Shown here one piece after another: positions 34,028-45,853 of a stretch of DNA of 64,000 nt; within the stretch, counting starts at the first letter, position 1, and every line of letters begins with the position of its first letter. The stretch covers positions 1-64,000 of the forward strand of contig JALBUN010000020.1 of NCBI GenBank assembly GCA_025174535.1, in the 5' to 3' direction. The position numbers and the translations under genes were made by a program. Under the pieces are notes generated by a model. The model saw only the letters and a list, made by a program, of their open reading frames with translations. It did no database searches and was not told the DNA's origin. This DNA is from Cantharellus purpuraceus (Eukaryota > Basidiomycota > Agaricomycetes > Cantharellales > Hydnaceae).

Positions 34028-36083
34028 GCGAAATGTCTATTTCGTGGCGAGATTTAAGTCAAAGAGTTGGATGCCTTCAACGTCCCCTTTGACCCATATA
34101 CGACTGTACGATTTACCTCGGTAACTAGTTTTCAGTTGTAACGGTAACGGCTGTTCTTCCGAGTGAATGTTCGTTGCTTTTAGTGAGTCAGTGTTTGTCC
34201 AGGAGAACTTAGAAGCGTTTCTTCCTGCCCGAACTTGAGATTTTCCAGAATCCGGCTGAAGTTAAACTTACCTGTCAACATCATTTCTATTGAGTGATGT
34301 CGACAGGAGTAATCCATGTTTTCATTATCATGTACACCCGCAGGACTTACTTGCGTCGGACCTAAGAAGTGCTAGAGTTGCTCTTTCGACACTACAGGAA
34401 GTCATAAACACAGTAATGGACAACTGTTCCGACGATTCTGTACGGGTGAGCGAACACGCTGCATAATTCAGACTAACTGCCAACGATATTGTCTATTGAC
34501 GGGATGCAAAGAACTCAATGTCGGCTATGATTGCCGACGTTTATGCTTCTATTGATCAGTTGGGCTCACGGTAGCATTAGACCTGATTGCGAAAAACACG
34601 CTGCGTTCCAAATACAAAGAAAAGCAGTCCTTACCTCTCGAAAGTCCATGCATAGAATGTTCAATTTGAACATTGGTATCTTCTGTTACAGACTGGCGCT
34701 CTAGAGCATTGGACAATGTACAGTCAAGAGAGCTGCCATACGGCAGCGCAGCAGGAGACTGAAGACCACGCTGTTTACATTATGGTCCTCTTATAACACC
34801 AAGGAAAATGGCAGGGGGGATATCAACAGCCGTGCTAAGAAGAAAGTCATATTTGAGATTTGCGCATTACCCCCATGTCCGATGACCGGCCGGAACACGA
34901 CCAGAAGAGGGTGTCATTGGGTGAATTGGGGATACGTGTCGCAACCAAGTAACCACTCTCGCGTGACCCAAAAATAATCTGATCGATTGGCCGTAGGCTG
35001 TAGGACAGTCGGTGGCTGTCTTTCGCATGGAGCCCAGCTCTCTCTGATACCATAAGACCGTTCTCCGAGCTATGTAGAGTTGCCGAGACAACAGTGGCCA
35101 TTCAATGCATAGAGATGTTTGCGTTAGAAGACTATTGATCAGACGTTCAAACATGAACCTCGCCTGTTGCTCTCACTTACTGTAATACAGTACATACGGC
35201 AGTTGTCCCGACCCTTGAGTTTGTTCAATTCTGCACAGTGTAATCTCAGTCGATATGCTGTATACACGACTGAGGGAAAGAGGGATGACTGGTTAAATAT
35301 GTCCGCCAGTGTAAGGAACGGAAAATGAACTGGTGTGGACTAAATAGGGCGTATATGAAACCAGCTTAAGCTGAACACTCAGCCTTTTGATGCTCCACCA
35401 TAGCCTGAACTTCATTCGATGTTAGCTAAAGTGGAGCAACGGCCTGGACCGGCAGCTTGTCAGACCGCCGAATGCAAGCCGAACGGTATGGCATCCCATC
35501 GTAAGTGTGACTTGCGATGGACAACTATGGCCGTGTTTCATAAAGCCCTCCTCATGTGGCCACTACTGCTGTGCCTCCCGAACCACTTCTGTCAGGGTGT
35601 GTGGAGCAACTATGGAGCTCCACCGGAGCTTTGCGAACGCTCCACTGCATGTAGCTTTTCCTAAGGCTATCATAGCTAGTGAAACTCGGCTTAAGTTGGT
35701 TTCATATACGCCCTAATATAACTGGCGTGTTCCATGAAGCCCGCGTTATCCGATTATGGTACAGTTAACGCACCGTAATGTGTAGACTCGTCTCACGTTC
35801 CAACGGGGTTCTCCATTTATGTCCAGCTATCTTTTGAATTCAATTTACAGGATGTTAGAACGCCACCACATACAAAACTTCGCCTAGGCTGCCATCATTA
35901 ATGGTCCCAGCGTGACTTGCTGTCAACTTTGGCTTCTCCCTACAGTCAGTGTTCAGCGTCGTCTTATGCACTGATGTAGTTAAAGGGTATAAATACTACC
36001 ATAGTCCACAGCCAGAATGCCCAAGTCCCATCATCTGATTTCACTTGCTATCTGAATTCTCACTCACTGATTTCTCAAGCACC
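34028..36083. other. Duplicated spacer with insertion
   Basis: Counterpart of 28834-30308. The inverted repeat is kept at 34272-34306 but one arm has mutated (GTCAAC for GTCGAC). The insertion 35209-35808 contains the MITE-like element and a stretch (35247-35346) resembling 170-260. A TATAAATA at 35989 is the former promoter of the dead DyP3. Confidence 0.6.
35347..35713. mobile_element. MITE-like element with about 27-bp terminal inverted repeats
   Basis: A 367-bp non-coding unit begins GGGCGTATATGAAACC and ends GGTTTCATATACGCCC; the inverted ends continue for about 27 bases with one or two mismatches (CAGCTTAAGC / GGCTTAAGTTG). It is flanked on both sides by TA, which fits a TA target duplication of the Tc1/mariner type, though other superfamilies cannot be excluded. 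No transposase frame is present, so it would be non-autonomous. Confidence 0.75.
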
Positions 36084-37764
36084 AGGACCCTGTCAAATCC
36101 TCTTATTGATTTGGCCAATATTCAAGGAGATATTATGCTCGTATCTACCGTTTCATATCTCGACAGACTCGGATTCCCCAAGCGTGTGGAGGACTTCATC
36201 TTCTTCACAGTCAATGAGAATACTCCGTGGACTGATACACTCTATGTTCAGAATTTTCGCAATAACATAAGGCTCAGTTTAAGAGGACAAGCACCCTTGA
36301 TTCAGATAGCTGCTGTCGTTTTTTTACGCAAATTGGCCTAAATTTGGCGAGTGGGATACTGTGAAATCATCTGGAAGTGGTGGAGTATGGCTGATTCTAT
36401 GTAGTCTTGGATTATCAACGATATTGGCGATACCGCATTCAGAAGGGGACAGTTTTCAAGTGCGCAGGAGCTTGGAGATAATGGTATAAGGGTTGGTGGA
36501 CGGTTCGACCCCGATTGGCACCCGGCATTCAAGGGCTTAATCCATGGCATTATCACCATGCGTCGTCTCACGATGTTACCCGCCCAGAAAATCCCTCTAA
36601 CTTTAAGGTGAATTTCAGGTTGCGATAGATAGTAGGACCAGCATTGAGATTGTGGAGGCGACACTATTAGAGCTGCTCGGGAGCAGTATCACAGAGGTTC
36701 ATAGAGTTTCCGGACAAGTGCGTCCACACCCCTATAAAGGCCGCGAGCATTTTGGATACATGGATGGCATCTCCGAAGCTGCCGTGGAAGGAATCGTGTC
36801 TCCCTTCCTGGCCAGCCCGTGGTCCGGCTGAGGTAGGGACAAGTGTTCCACGCCCCTTGATGGCAATATTATGGTTTATCGCCATCTTGAGCAGAAGGTT
36901 CCAGAATTTGATGAATTCAAGAGACAACATGCCCTTCCCGCTGACACCGAGGAAGAAGGCGCAGAACTCTTGGGAGCTAGGCTAGTTGGTAGATGGAAGA
37001 GCGGTGAGTCACTTGTTATTGTCATGAGCTAGTGCTTAGTGGCGCGCCACGCCGATCGCTGTCGCACACCTCAAGGATGATGAAGTGCGTGCAGAGGATC
37101 ACCTGAGAAACAATGATTTCATCTTCAATGAAAGTGTTTTGACATGTTTGGGACGGTAGTTGTTGATTGGGTCAACAGCGACCAAGCCGGGTGGAATGTT
37201 CATATGCAGCGCACGTCCGTAAAACGAAACCCCGCAACGATATAGGAGTAGACGTTACGGGTAGCTTGATCAAGCGCGCTGGTATTCCATTCGGTCCGGA
37301 GGTCCATGACGCCGAACGCAATCAGAACAAGACGCTGCATGAGAGGGGGCTGTCTTTCATATGCTATCAAAGCAATCTAACCAGAGGGTCCCAGTTTATG
37401 CAAAATTGTACGTCAGCTCAGACCTAGTGGAGCTTGTCCCGTGTTTGCTGACTGATTGTTGGACATCAGCCTGGGCGAACGACGCCACGTTCCCCTTCGG
37501 CAAAGGTATCGACCCAGGCTTCGACCCGCGTATGTATTCCGATCATTACCTAGTCCGTGCCCTTACTGTTGCATTGTTTCGGTCATCGGCCAGAAGGTGG
37601 TCAACGTTTCATGAGTGGATACAATCCCAACGCGCCGAACGATCCGACCAACTTCCTTAACTTTCAACTAGAAGATCAATTCGTAGTTTCGAAAGGAGGT
37701 GTGTACTTCTTTACGCCATCGATCACCACCCCAAGATTGTATTATGGCTGGTGCTTCTATTAAG
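36084..37764 (+). pseudogene. DyP3, dead copy of DyP2
   Basis: Aligns along its whole length with DyP2. Lesions visible: the initiator ATG is AGG at 36084; about 100 bases spanning the exon 2 end and intron 2 are missing after FTVNEN; a frameshift in a T run in exon 3; the exon 3 donor GTGAGT has become GCGAGT; a deletion in exon 5 after SPFLASP brings in stops; and the C-terminal stop region is lost. The heme-pocket sequence YAAHVRK and the FGYMDGISE segment are still readable. Its TATA box survives at 35989. Confidence 0.92.
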
Positions 37765-38332
37765 CCTGGCGAATTGTCTGATTTTTGGTGATGGTTTGTT
37801 GATCTAGCCTGAAGAACTATGCACAGCCGTATAATCTGTTTCAGTAGCCAGCTTTCAACTGTCAGCTGTCATGCCGATGGCTGTTCTTTCGAATAAACAA
37901 GCATTTTTTTAGTGACGCGCGGAGTTTGATGAGATATGCGTCTTTTCCTGCTTGAATTCGATCAACTACAGTGCACTGGTATTCACTGGCTCTAGGCACA
38001 GCCAAAAAAACCGAACTTGAAAGGGACACGCGTTGCAGGAGCAGTTAAGTCTATCGTTCGTTTTATGCGAGAATAATTATAGAAATCTATTAGCTCGTCT
38101 CCATGTATTAATTTGCTTATTCCGACCTGGTGCCAGAATAGCCTGACGACCAATGTCATTGAACATGCAGCTTTAGTTTACCGTCCCATGCTTCGTTCCA
38201 AAACACATTGATGATTCCAATTAGTAGTCACTTTTGTACTTGTCGCTTGAATAACTTGCCATCCCGACGGACTGCATGCATGGAGACGCCAAGTGATGCC
38301 AGGTGGTGTCGTGGAGATGACCTTCGTCTATC

Positions 38333-39925
38333 TGTGCATAGGCAAACTACATTCCCTTTCTGAATCCCTGATCTTGGAGAGGTGTACTTCTATGTCACAC
38401 GCAAGACCAAAGATGGTCAGTTTTTGTCATGAACTGTCCGATTGTTGATGGAAGTTCAATATACAGCGATTGAAACCCTTATAACTAAATACATTTATAG
38501 TGACCAACCTTCACCATGCAACTATGAGTTCAATTGTCAATTCAAAGGCTGGCGATTGAGATGGAGTGCAGGCTTCATATATCGTCAATGATGACTCGGA
38601 CGGCTGCACCGGTGATTGACACTTGAAAAATAACAAGTGCACATCCCGGAGTGGAGTATGTAGAATGCAAACGAGTCAAGAACGTGTTTTGTGACATAGG
38701 CATTACGTTCCTTTGAACCTACCGGCTCAAGTAAAAGGCGCTAATAATTCACAGACGTTCTTCTAAAGATACCAAGGCAGGTGACTACAAGAGCTCGTGT
38801 TTCTTGGTCTTCTTGAAAGACCTGATCTCTCGAGCGCCCTGCCGTACATGAGATAGGGCCGCTTTTGTCCTGAACCTATGCGGTGAATACGGAAAAGTGT
38901 GAAAATTGGAAGAACACTGCATATCAAGAAGGCTGGACTGCTGCAGCGGAGAAGTAGAACCCGAAGGCACTAAAGACCCTACCCTGTATTAATTTGAAAA
39001 ATAAATCAGTGGCGTGTGATGTACGTGTCATCAGATGTGAAACCCAACGTGAGTCCTAGTGCTACTTGAGTGGCGTTCTGTGTGTTGAGAATAGAGAACA
39101 GGAGATTATAGAACTCAGTGAGAAGTAGGTGAGACTTGCTTAAAGACACAGGGGGAGATCTATAAGTGGAGTTTGGATGATTCTCTTGGGTATACGCCAA
39201 GGAAATGAACGGGAAATCCCAGACAAGGATGGGAGTTGCAGTCGCCGAAGAACGTCACATTTGAAATACAATCACGATCAATACGTGTCGCCCACTGACG
39301 CTCCCCTAGAACAGATGACCTGAAAATGGCACCTGAGGCACCCGGTATACGTTTGATTGACCAATTAGCAGCCACTACTGTTACGTGCGCCTCAATTTCG
39401 ATCCGATCGAGATGAAAGTCAGTGGAAATAGGGACGGAACCGTTTCGCCTTGGGCTGAGGAATGGTGCTAGCGAGAGTCCGAAAATGATGGTCTATAGGC
39501 CTAGATGTTGGTCAGACTCATGTAGGGACGGTTGAGCTTGAAACGTGGCCGGAGTTTGAAAGACCCCGAACGTACGGGACCGGCAGCTGAGGTGCCTGAT
39601 GCCTTGTACTGTGGTGCAGTGCAGCCTCAGGCTTATCCATTGATGATCAGCATCTATATGGATCCTTCGGGAGTCCTTATTGCTCTAGAATGTCATTTGG
39701 ACGTTACCAACCCCATGAGCTACTCCAGGCCCATTTAGTCCGCATCACTGTCCTGGCGCTCTAATTTGCTGTCTGTCTCCTATGGCTGGTTCTTTAGCCG
39801 CTAGGCGCATTATCCCGAGGCCACCTTTACGTCCTTGGTATGCAGTCCCCAAAGTATAAAAGACACAATGTTCTACAGCTGAGATATTTCCACACTCCCA
39901 CTCCTCAGTCACCACACAACCACTG
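38333..39925. other. Intergenic, DyP4 upstream region
   Basis: Short minus-strand frames at 38785-39375 have no convincing splicing or motif. A TATAAAA at 39855, 71 bases before the ATG, is the DyP4 core promoter. Nothing else is recognised. Confidence 0.5.
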
Positions 39926-41815
39926 ATGTCTCAAGCACCTGTTAGCGTACCGCCTTCCCCAGTAGACCTGACTGACGTCCAAGGGGACATCATGTTGGTG
40001 CCGTTCTTATTTGCGCTTTCATCTAATTCATTTTCTCGACAGTCTCGGATTCCCCAAGCGTGTGGAAGACTTTATCTTTTTCACAATTGCTGGAGATGTC
40101 GCCGCTTTCAGGCATGCTGTTGGCAGCAAACATTTCATTGATTTAATCACACCTACTGTGTAATTATTGGGCTTTATATTCTGCCTCAGCTGCTGTGAAC
40201 TGATGTACTTACGGTGCCTAGTACCATCCAGGATTTCCGCAAAAAAATCAAAGACCACAAGGCTCAGCACCCCGGGAAACCATGCCCATTGATCCCACTC
40301 GCTGCTGTAAACATTGCTTTCACGCAGGCTGGGCTCAACTTGGTGAGCCATTTATTGCATCCTCGTGGTGCTTAATTAATCCTGTTCAGCTTGGGATTAC
40401 GGACGACCTTGGTGACCCCGCATTCAAAGATGGACAACTGAAACATGCACAGGCGCTTGGTGACAGTGGTAAAATGGTTAACGGACAGTTCGATCCCGCT
40501 TGGCTGCCGGTATTCAAGGGGGACATACATGGGATCATTCTCGTGCGTCGGTTTAATCCGCTTCCCAGGGCCTATATCCTAACTTCAATGTTAAATTCAG
40601 ATTGCAGGGGACAGTGAGGAGAGTGTTAATACTACGGAAAAGAAAGTGTTGGCAGCATTGGGTTCTACTATTAAGCAGGTCCTCAAAGTCCCCGGACGGA
40701 CACGTCCGGGCCTCCAGAAGGGCCATGAACACTTTGGATATTTGGATGGCATATCTTCGCCCGCCATTAAAGGAATTGTGAACCCCTTCCCTGGCCAACA
40801 GGTCGTCGACCCTGGTGTCCTGTTAGTTGGCCAGCCAGGAGATTCCCTCTCCACCAATCGCCCTGCATGGGCCAAGAACGGGAGTTTCCTGGTGTATCGC
40901 CATCTTGATCAGCTGGTGCCAGAATTTGACAAATTTAAGCATGACAATCCCCTTCATCCGCTCGAACTCGGTATTGAACAGGGTGCGGAGCTCCTCGGAG
41001 CAAGGATGTTTGGTAGATGGAAGAGTGGTGAGTCAGTTTTCTTATCCTATGATCTTCGTACCAATAGTGGGTTCAATGAAGGTGCGCCTATCGACATTAC
41101 CCCTGTAAAGGATGACCCGGTACTGGCAAACGACCCCCTCAGAAACAACAATTTCGACTTTTCGAACGTAAGAGTTCAATAACATTAGTACCAGCTAAGA
41201 CAGCATTTGCTAACACATTCACAGCCTACGGACCAAACGAACTGTCCATTTGCTGCCCATATCCGCAAGACAAACCCGCGATCGGACTTGGGAAGTGCTG
41301 GGGTTGCCCCTCATGCAGTCAACCGCACTGGTATTGCATTTGGCCCGGAAGTCACCGATGCTGAGCGCGCGCAGCACAAGACGCAACACGAGAGAGGGCT
41401 TGCTTTTGTGTGCTACCAAAGCAATCTCGCCAATGGATTTGAGTTTCTTCAAGAAGGTGCGTCCATTTCAATCTAGGAGGACACTCTGCCTACTAATCGA
41501 GTACCGGAACAGCCTGGGCCAACAATGTCGGTTTCATCTTTGGCAAGACTGTGAATGGACAGCCTTTTAACCCAGGCTTCGATCCTAGTATGTGTTTCTT
41601 TTATCATCACCGCATCGATCTCTTAATTTCCCTGGGTAGTCATCGGCCAGAACGGCGGCGATCCCAGTGGACGCCCAATGGGTGGGTTCGACCCCAAGGC
41701 ACAGGCGAATGACCTTTCGCTTCCAGTTGAGTTCGTGGTTTCAAAGGGAGGCGCGTACTTCTTTTCGCCCTCGATCTCCGCTCTCAAGACCAAGATCGGC
41801 ATTCCCTCCAAATGA
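39926..41815 (+). CDS. DyP-type peroxidase 4
   Basis: Third intact DyP gene and the most diverged. Exons 39926-39993, 40043-40159, 40222-40342, 40390-40542, 40601-41027, 41082-41167, 41225-41456, 41513-41587 and 41640-41815 give 484 residues, with the same nine-exon plan. Motifs: DVQGDI, GHEHFGYLDGISSP with catalytic Asp (about D202), CPFAAHIRK with heme-ligand His (about H336), ERGLAFVCYQSN, and SKGGAYFFSPS; it ends KIGIPSK, so it lacks the GAPI tail altogether. Intron 5 (41028-41081) uses an AAG acceptor, is 54 nt and contains no stop, so a read-through form 18 residues longer is possible. There is no signal peptide. It lies outside the duplicated block. Confidence 0.92.
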
Positions 41816-43725
41816 GTCTTGAATGCTTGAATACATCCTAGTGGCGATGAAGAACATTCTTTGTACAACATTCTGCATCCAATTTGAAAGACTTTCTTTG
41901 TATATATGCTCTTTCGGTGACCGCGTTTCCCAAAACGCAATGGTTTTTTCCTTCAGAATGCATGCTTGTATTTGTGCTTGCTGTTATTCAACGGCGCCGA
42001 ATTTGATTAAAGTCAGCAAGTCAACAGGAACTATGTTGTGAGTTAAGGGGGGAACGCCTTTATGGCACATCACAAATCCTGAAAGTTAGCGAAGACACCG
42101 TCTGGACAGACGAAAGAATGACATTACTGGTCGAGGGCTCTGGATGGAAACCATGTCCCATGCTACGTTGACTGAATTAGCTTCATGACAGAGTAGTACA
42201 GCCATAGGTGGATGTCCGGCCGACCAACTGCAGCCAAAACAACCTCGCCCATGATAACGCCACACTAGCCTAAAATCACACACCTAGCCTAACTTGCAAG
42301 GGTCCAATCACCTCCATTCGACCATCCAATTTTCTCAATTCAAGCATTATTCTCGCCCACGTCGATATGGAGGCGTGGCTTTGCTATAGAAGACATTCTG
42401 GGTCATTTCAGATTTAGTAGCCAACTGTGGTATATAAAAGCCTGGCCAACTACATGTTATCGAATGACTTGCCCAACGCTTGAGCATCTGAATTTCCCTA
42501 CAGAGGGGCCCGTACATACGTGGGGATTCCAATCACCCTCTATGCGGAATATCCTCTTCATGCCTATGGTCTTACTTTCACTGTGCTTTTTTTTTTGCAT
42601 CCCCTCTTCAGGCGTTTCGTGTCGGACGTTTCGATGCTAACCACTCCCTCCATAGGGACCACAGGAAGCTGCATTATTATCCTATCTGTTTACTCTTTTC
42701 ACAACGCAGGATAATGTATTCCTGGGATTTCCAGCCTGTCCCTTTTCGCTTATTGCATGAATATGACGGCACCTGGGGGGTGTACGGTTTCTTCTTCTAT
42801 GAATTCCTGATCTATGATGCTAAGATCTTTCCCCTTAAACACATAAAAACTGGGTCCATAGCGGCAAAACTAATCTAGATAAGTGCTAGACATTTGAATA
42901 GACGGCTCGGTCAATCAGGGCTGTGTTTATTAATGACCCCCCCGACTAGCTGTACTGCTCAGGGCAGTTTCGTTGTCAGCAAAACAATCTTTACAAAAAA
43001 ATCTCACCTTAAGACAGGCAACATGCTACGTCATATAGACGAATTGACCTGTAGTTGGCCCGGGGTAGTCACGCGGGACACAAACTTAGCTCAATGCAGC
43101 TGGATTGTAACACACCCCGGTGTGACGTAGCAAATGGCAGTTTGGGCCATGCTTATCGATTAGGCACACATGCTGCCGGGTCGTGACATGCCACTACACG
43201 TGAGGCTTCCTTTAGAAAGTGAACCAGCCGGCAAATCTGCTCCTAATCAGCCATTGACAAATGTGTACAGGAAACTAGTCACTGCGAGCTCGGGTATGAG
43301 TAGAAGGACCTGGCAGGCCCTCATATAAAAAAAAAGGTCAGTATTCTGGATGAGGTAGAATGAGGTCATCCTGAGCTCAGCTGTGCCGATGAAGTTGAGA
43401 TGACAACTCACCTTTGATAGATTGGTTATAGTTATAATCAACCGCAGTGTTCCACCGACTACTTGTTATTAGCTGAGCTGAGAGAGAACAAAATGAAAGA
43501 GTAGGTTCTTCTAGTTCTGCCTTTTGTCGTATCTTGTCGAATTCCCTTGCAAAGTAACATGAGACCTAGTCTGAGATAAAACAAGCATGAGGCTGAGGCG
43601 GAAGCTCGACACTGTGCAGTGTCCGGAGACGCAACTCCGGACCGGGGCTGCCTATGCCCGCGATGCACGTGACCATTAACCGCGGAACCAAAGCAGTGTC
43701 GTGCTTCGGTCCTTGTACGTCGATG
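41816..43725. other. Intergenic, no gene recognised
   Basis: About 1.9 kb with poly-T and poly-A runs and short unlinked frames. The minus-strand frames at 43459-44013 are shadows of the next gene. No repeat or RNA gene was identified. Confidence 0.5.
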
Positions 43726-44699
43726 AGCATGGCGATTGTCTCCCATCCTGCGCTCTCTCCAGAATGGAGCTTTCCATCTCCCATCAACCCCTTCGATGCC
43801 CCCACATTTGCCGCACATGTCGATCTTGAACATACGCCTGCACATCTCTCCATTGTGCACAAGCGGCGTGTGCATGAGATTGACTGGGACGATGAAGATA
43901 TGGGTCCGAGGTTGGAGTCGAGAGCGAAGAAACCCAAGACTTCGCCATGCCTCTCTGTAGAGCCTCACCAACTTCACAAAGATTGCGATACCCCTACTGC
44001 ACAGAGCGCCCAATCCAATGCAGCATCGCCACCCATTGAGGATGTGATTTCCATTATCGTCGACGCCCTTACATCGAACGTTTCCACGACACCAACGACC
44101 CCTTCAAGTCCCTCTCCTGCTGACCCTCCTATCACTGTATTATCATCAATTGTTCCGGCTAAACGAACCTCATCAATCCGCCCTGCACCCACATCGCCAC
44201 TTTCAGAGTCTCCAGACCGCGTGCCTTTTGCACGCAAAATAATTGGCGGATCATGTGCCGGCAAGAGAGAGCCCCGCCTTTATCGTTGGGTCCTTTGTAA
44301 GAACCATTTTCTCCAGTAAGATTTATTTCCCATGCTATTATCGCATCGCCCAATAACGTCCTCCTCAGCGTCAGATACCTTGACCCCACGACTCAATCTA
44401 AAGAATGGGTACAAACTTTACACAAAATGGGCTGGCAGGAGCTTCACCCTTACTTTCAGGCCCGGGCCGCGGCGCAAAACGCACAGACCTTTGGCACGCT
44501 CAACGCTTTCTCCCGATGGATCGAGGATGAATTTGATTATGACGGGACCGAAGATGGGGCCGAAGATATGGATGGCGAATGGAGCGATGAAGATGATGAT
44601 ATTGATTTACAAGACGACCTCCCAGAAGAGACAGGTACCGGCCAAACGGGCGTCTGGGATTCAGGCGTTGTCCTCCAGCTACCTGAGGCATCGTCATAA
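43726..44699 (+). CDS. Unknown protein with acidic C-terminus
   Basis: Two-exon model: 43726-44254, intron 44255-44316 (GTGCCG..CTCCAG), then 44317-44699, giving 303 residues. The N-terminal half is Ser/Pro/Thr-rich with a small acidic patch (IDWDDEDMGPR) and a basic cluster (RAKKPK). The second exon has a helical, folded look (HAIIASPNNVLLSVRYLDP, KEWVQTLHKMGWQELHPYFQ). It then runs into an Asp/Glu-rich tail and ends LPEASS. The donor is atypical at position +3 and in-frame starts exist at 43654 and 43726, so the boundaries are uncertain. I do not recognise the family. It converges on the glycosyltransferase gene. Confidence 0.55.
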
Positions 44700-45853
44700 G
44701 GCATTTCTCGTGCCCTTTGGTTTCCTTCATTTCTCAATGCCCCCCATTTCCTTTATCGCGGGTGTACGTGGCTTTTTCTATGTTTTCCTTGAGTATTCCC
44801 ATGCCTACATATGACCACAAACCATGCTTTCCTCGTCTCCCTATGCATCTCGCTCTTCCCTTGTTCTCGACCCCCAATTTCGTTGTTTGCTTTTGTTCGA
44901 TCCTTTTTTTGGGAGTGTTGGGTTTCCTCGCTATCGCTCTTCTCTCTAAACGTGGGTCTTGCTCTGCTCGCATAAAGGTGTATGTTAAGCATGTGCTGTG
45001 CTGTATCATTATCTATCCAAAGCTTCGAAATATAAACGAAATCCGGTTACATTTTGCTGTTGTTTCAAGGAATGACGATCGCACAGCAGGACATTCTGAC
45101 CGGTGACGTTCACTCGCCACGTTGAGAACCCCCCAGTGCCTCAGCACACATGTTGCGATAACAGTTTTAAGATACGCAAAGGGTCGTGGGAAAAAGAACA
45201 CAGTCATCAATTTCAAGTTATGTTTAGCTGTCGACTTAGAGCCAGCTTGACCAGGCTTGCCCTGCAGAAGAGATGACTTAATTGGTCATCCGGATGCACG
45301 AGCACTCCATAACCCATCGGAATTCGGGTTTGATGGCGATCGTCCAAGGTGATGCCAAGTATAATCATCGCATCACTGCAATTGTAACATGTGTCTACGC
45401 TGCCAGGTTCCTGAAGTTAAAGTTCAAGCTGACGTTTTGAATGCTGGGAGCAGGGTTCGCAGAATCATGAATTCAGGTGTCATCTGTTACATGCTGAATT
45501 GTTCTCCGTTCGTGGGATGCTCACTTTAAAATAGCTGTAAATCAGGAACAATGAATGCCACGCGTGGCCTGATCCGAAAATCGTTCTTCCATCAATATTT
45601 AGCCAGGGGTGTAACGCGCCGACAACCTGGTTCAAAAGCTGTCGTACCCATGCCAGCTTGTCAGACTGCGTAGGGGCAAGCATATATCTCATAGATTAAT
45701 GATCACAACAGGTCATACCGTTGATTACGAGCCTTACTCGCTGTGAAAAATCAAGCCAGGGTGTATAATGATATATTCCTACAAGGACACTAAAAGACCA
45801 GTAGTCTGATTCTAAGCTTAAATAAGCTGTCCATTTTGAGGCCTGCAGAATCG
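44700..45853. other. Intergenic between convergent genes
   Basis: Holds two 3' UTRs. The pyrimidine-rich first part (44700-44960) gives open frames on both strands, but no motif supports a gene. Nothing else is recognised. Confidence 0.45.

Larger units (their letters stand above)
33505..38332 (+). repeat. Second copy of a 4.7-kb segmental duplication
   Basis: Collinear, diverged copy of about 28100-32740: DyP1 3' exons and 3' flank, spacer with the hairpin, DyP2-like gene and its 3' flank. Both copies end near GGTGTCGTGGA(A/G)ATGA followed by CGTCTATC. An insertion of about 600 bp (35209-35808) is present only here. The coding parts of this copy are broken, while those of the first copy are intact. 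Confidence 0.85.

Noticed and set aside
38785..39375. Minus-strand gene upstream of DyP4
   Set aside because: Three short frames, no motif, no convincing splice chain.
43459..44013. Minus-strand frame of 184 codons
   Set aside because: Antisense to the Ser/Pro-rich first exon of the gene at 43726; composition is that of a shadow frame.
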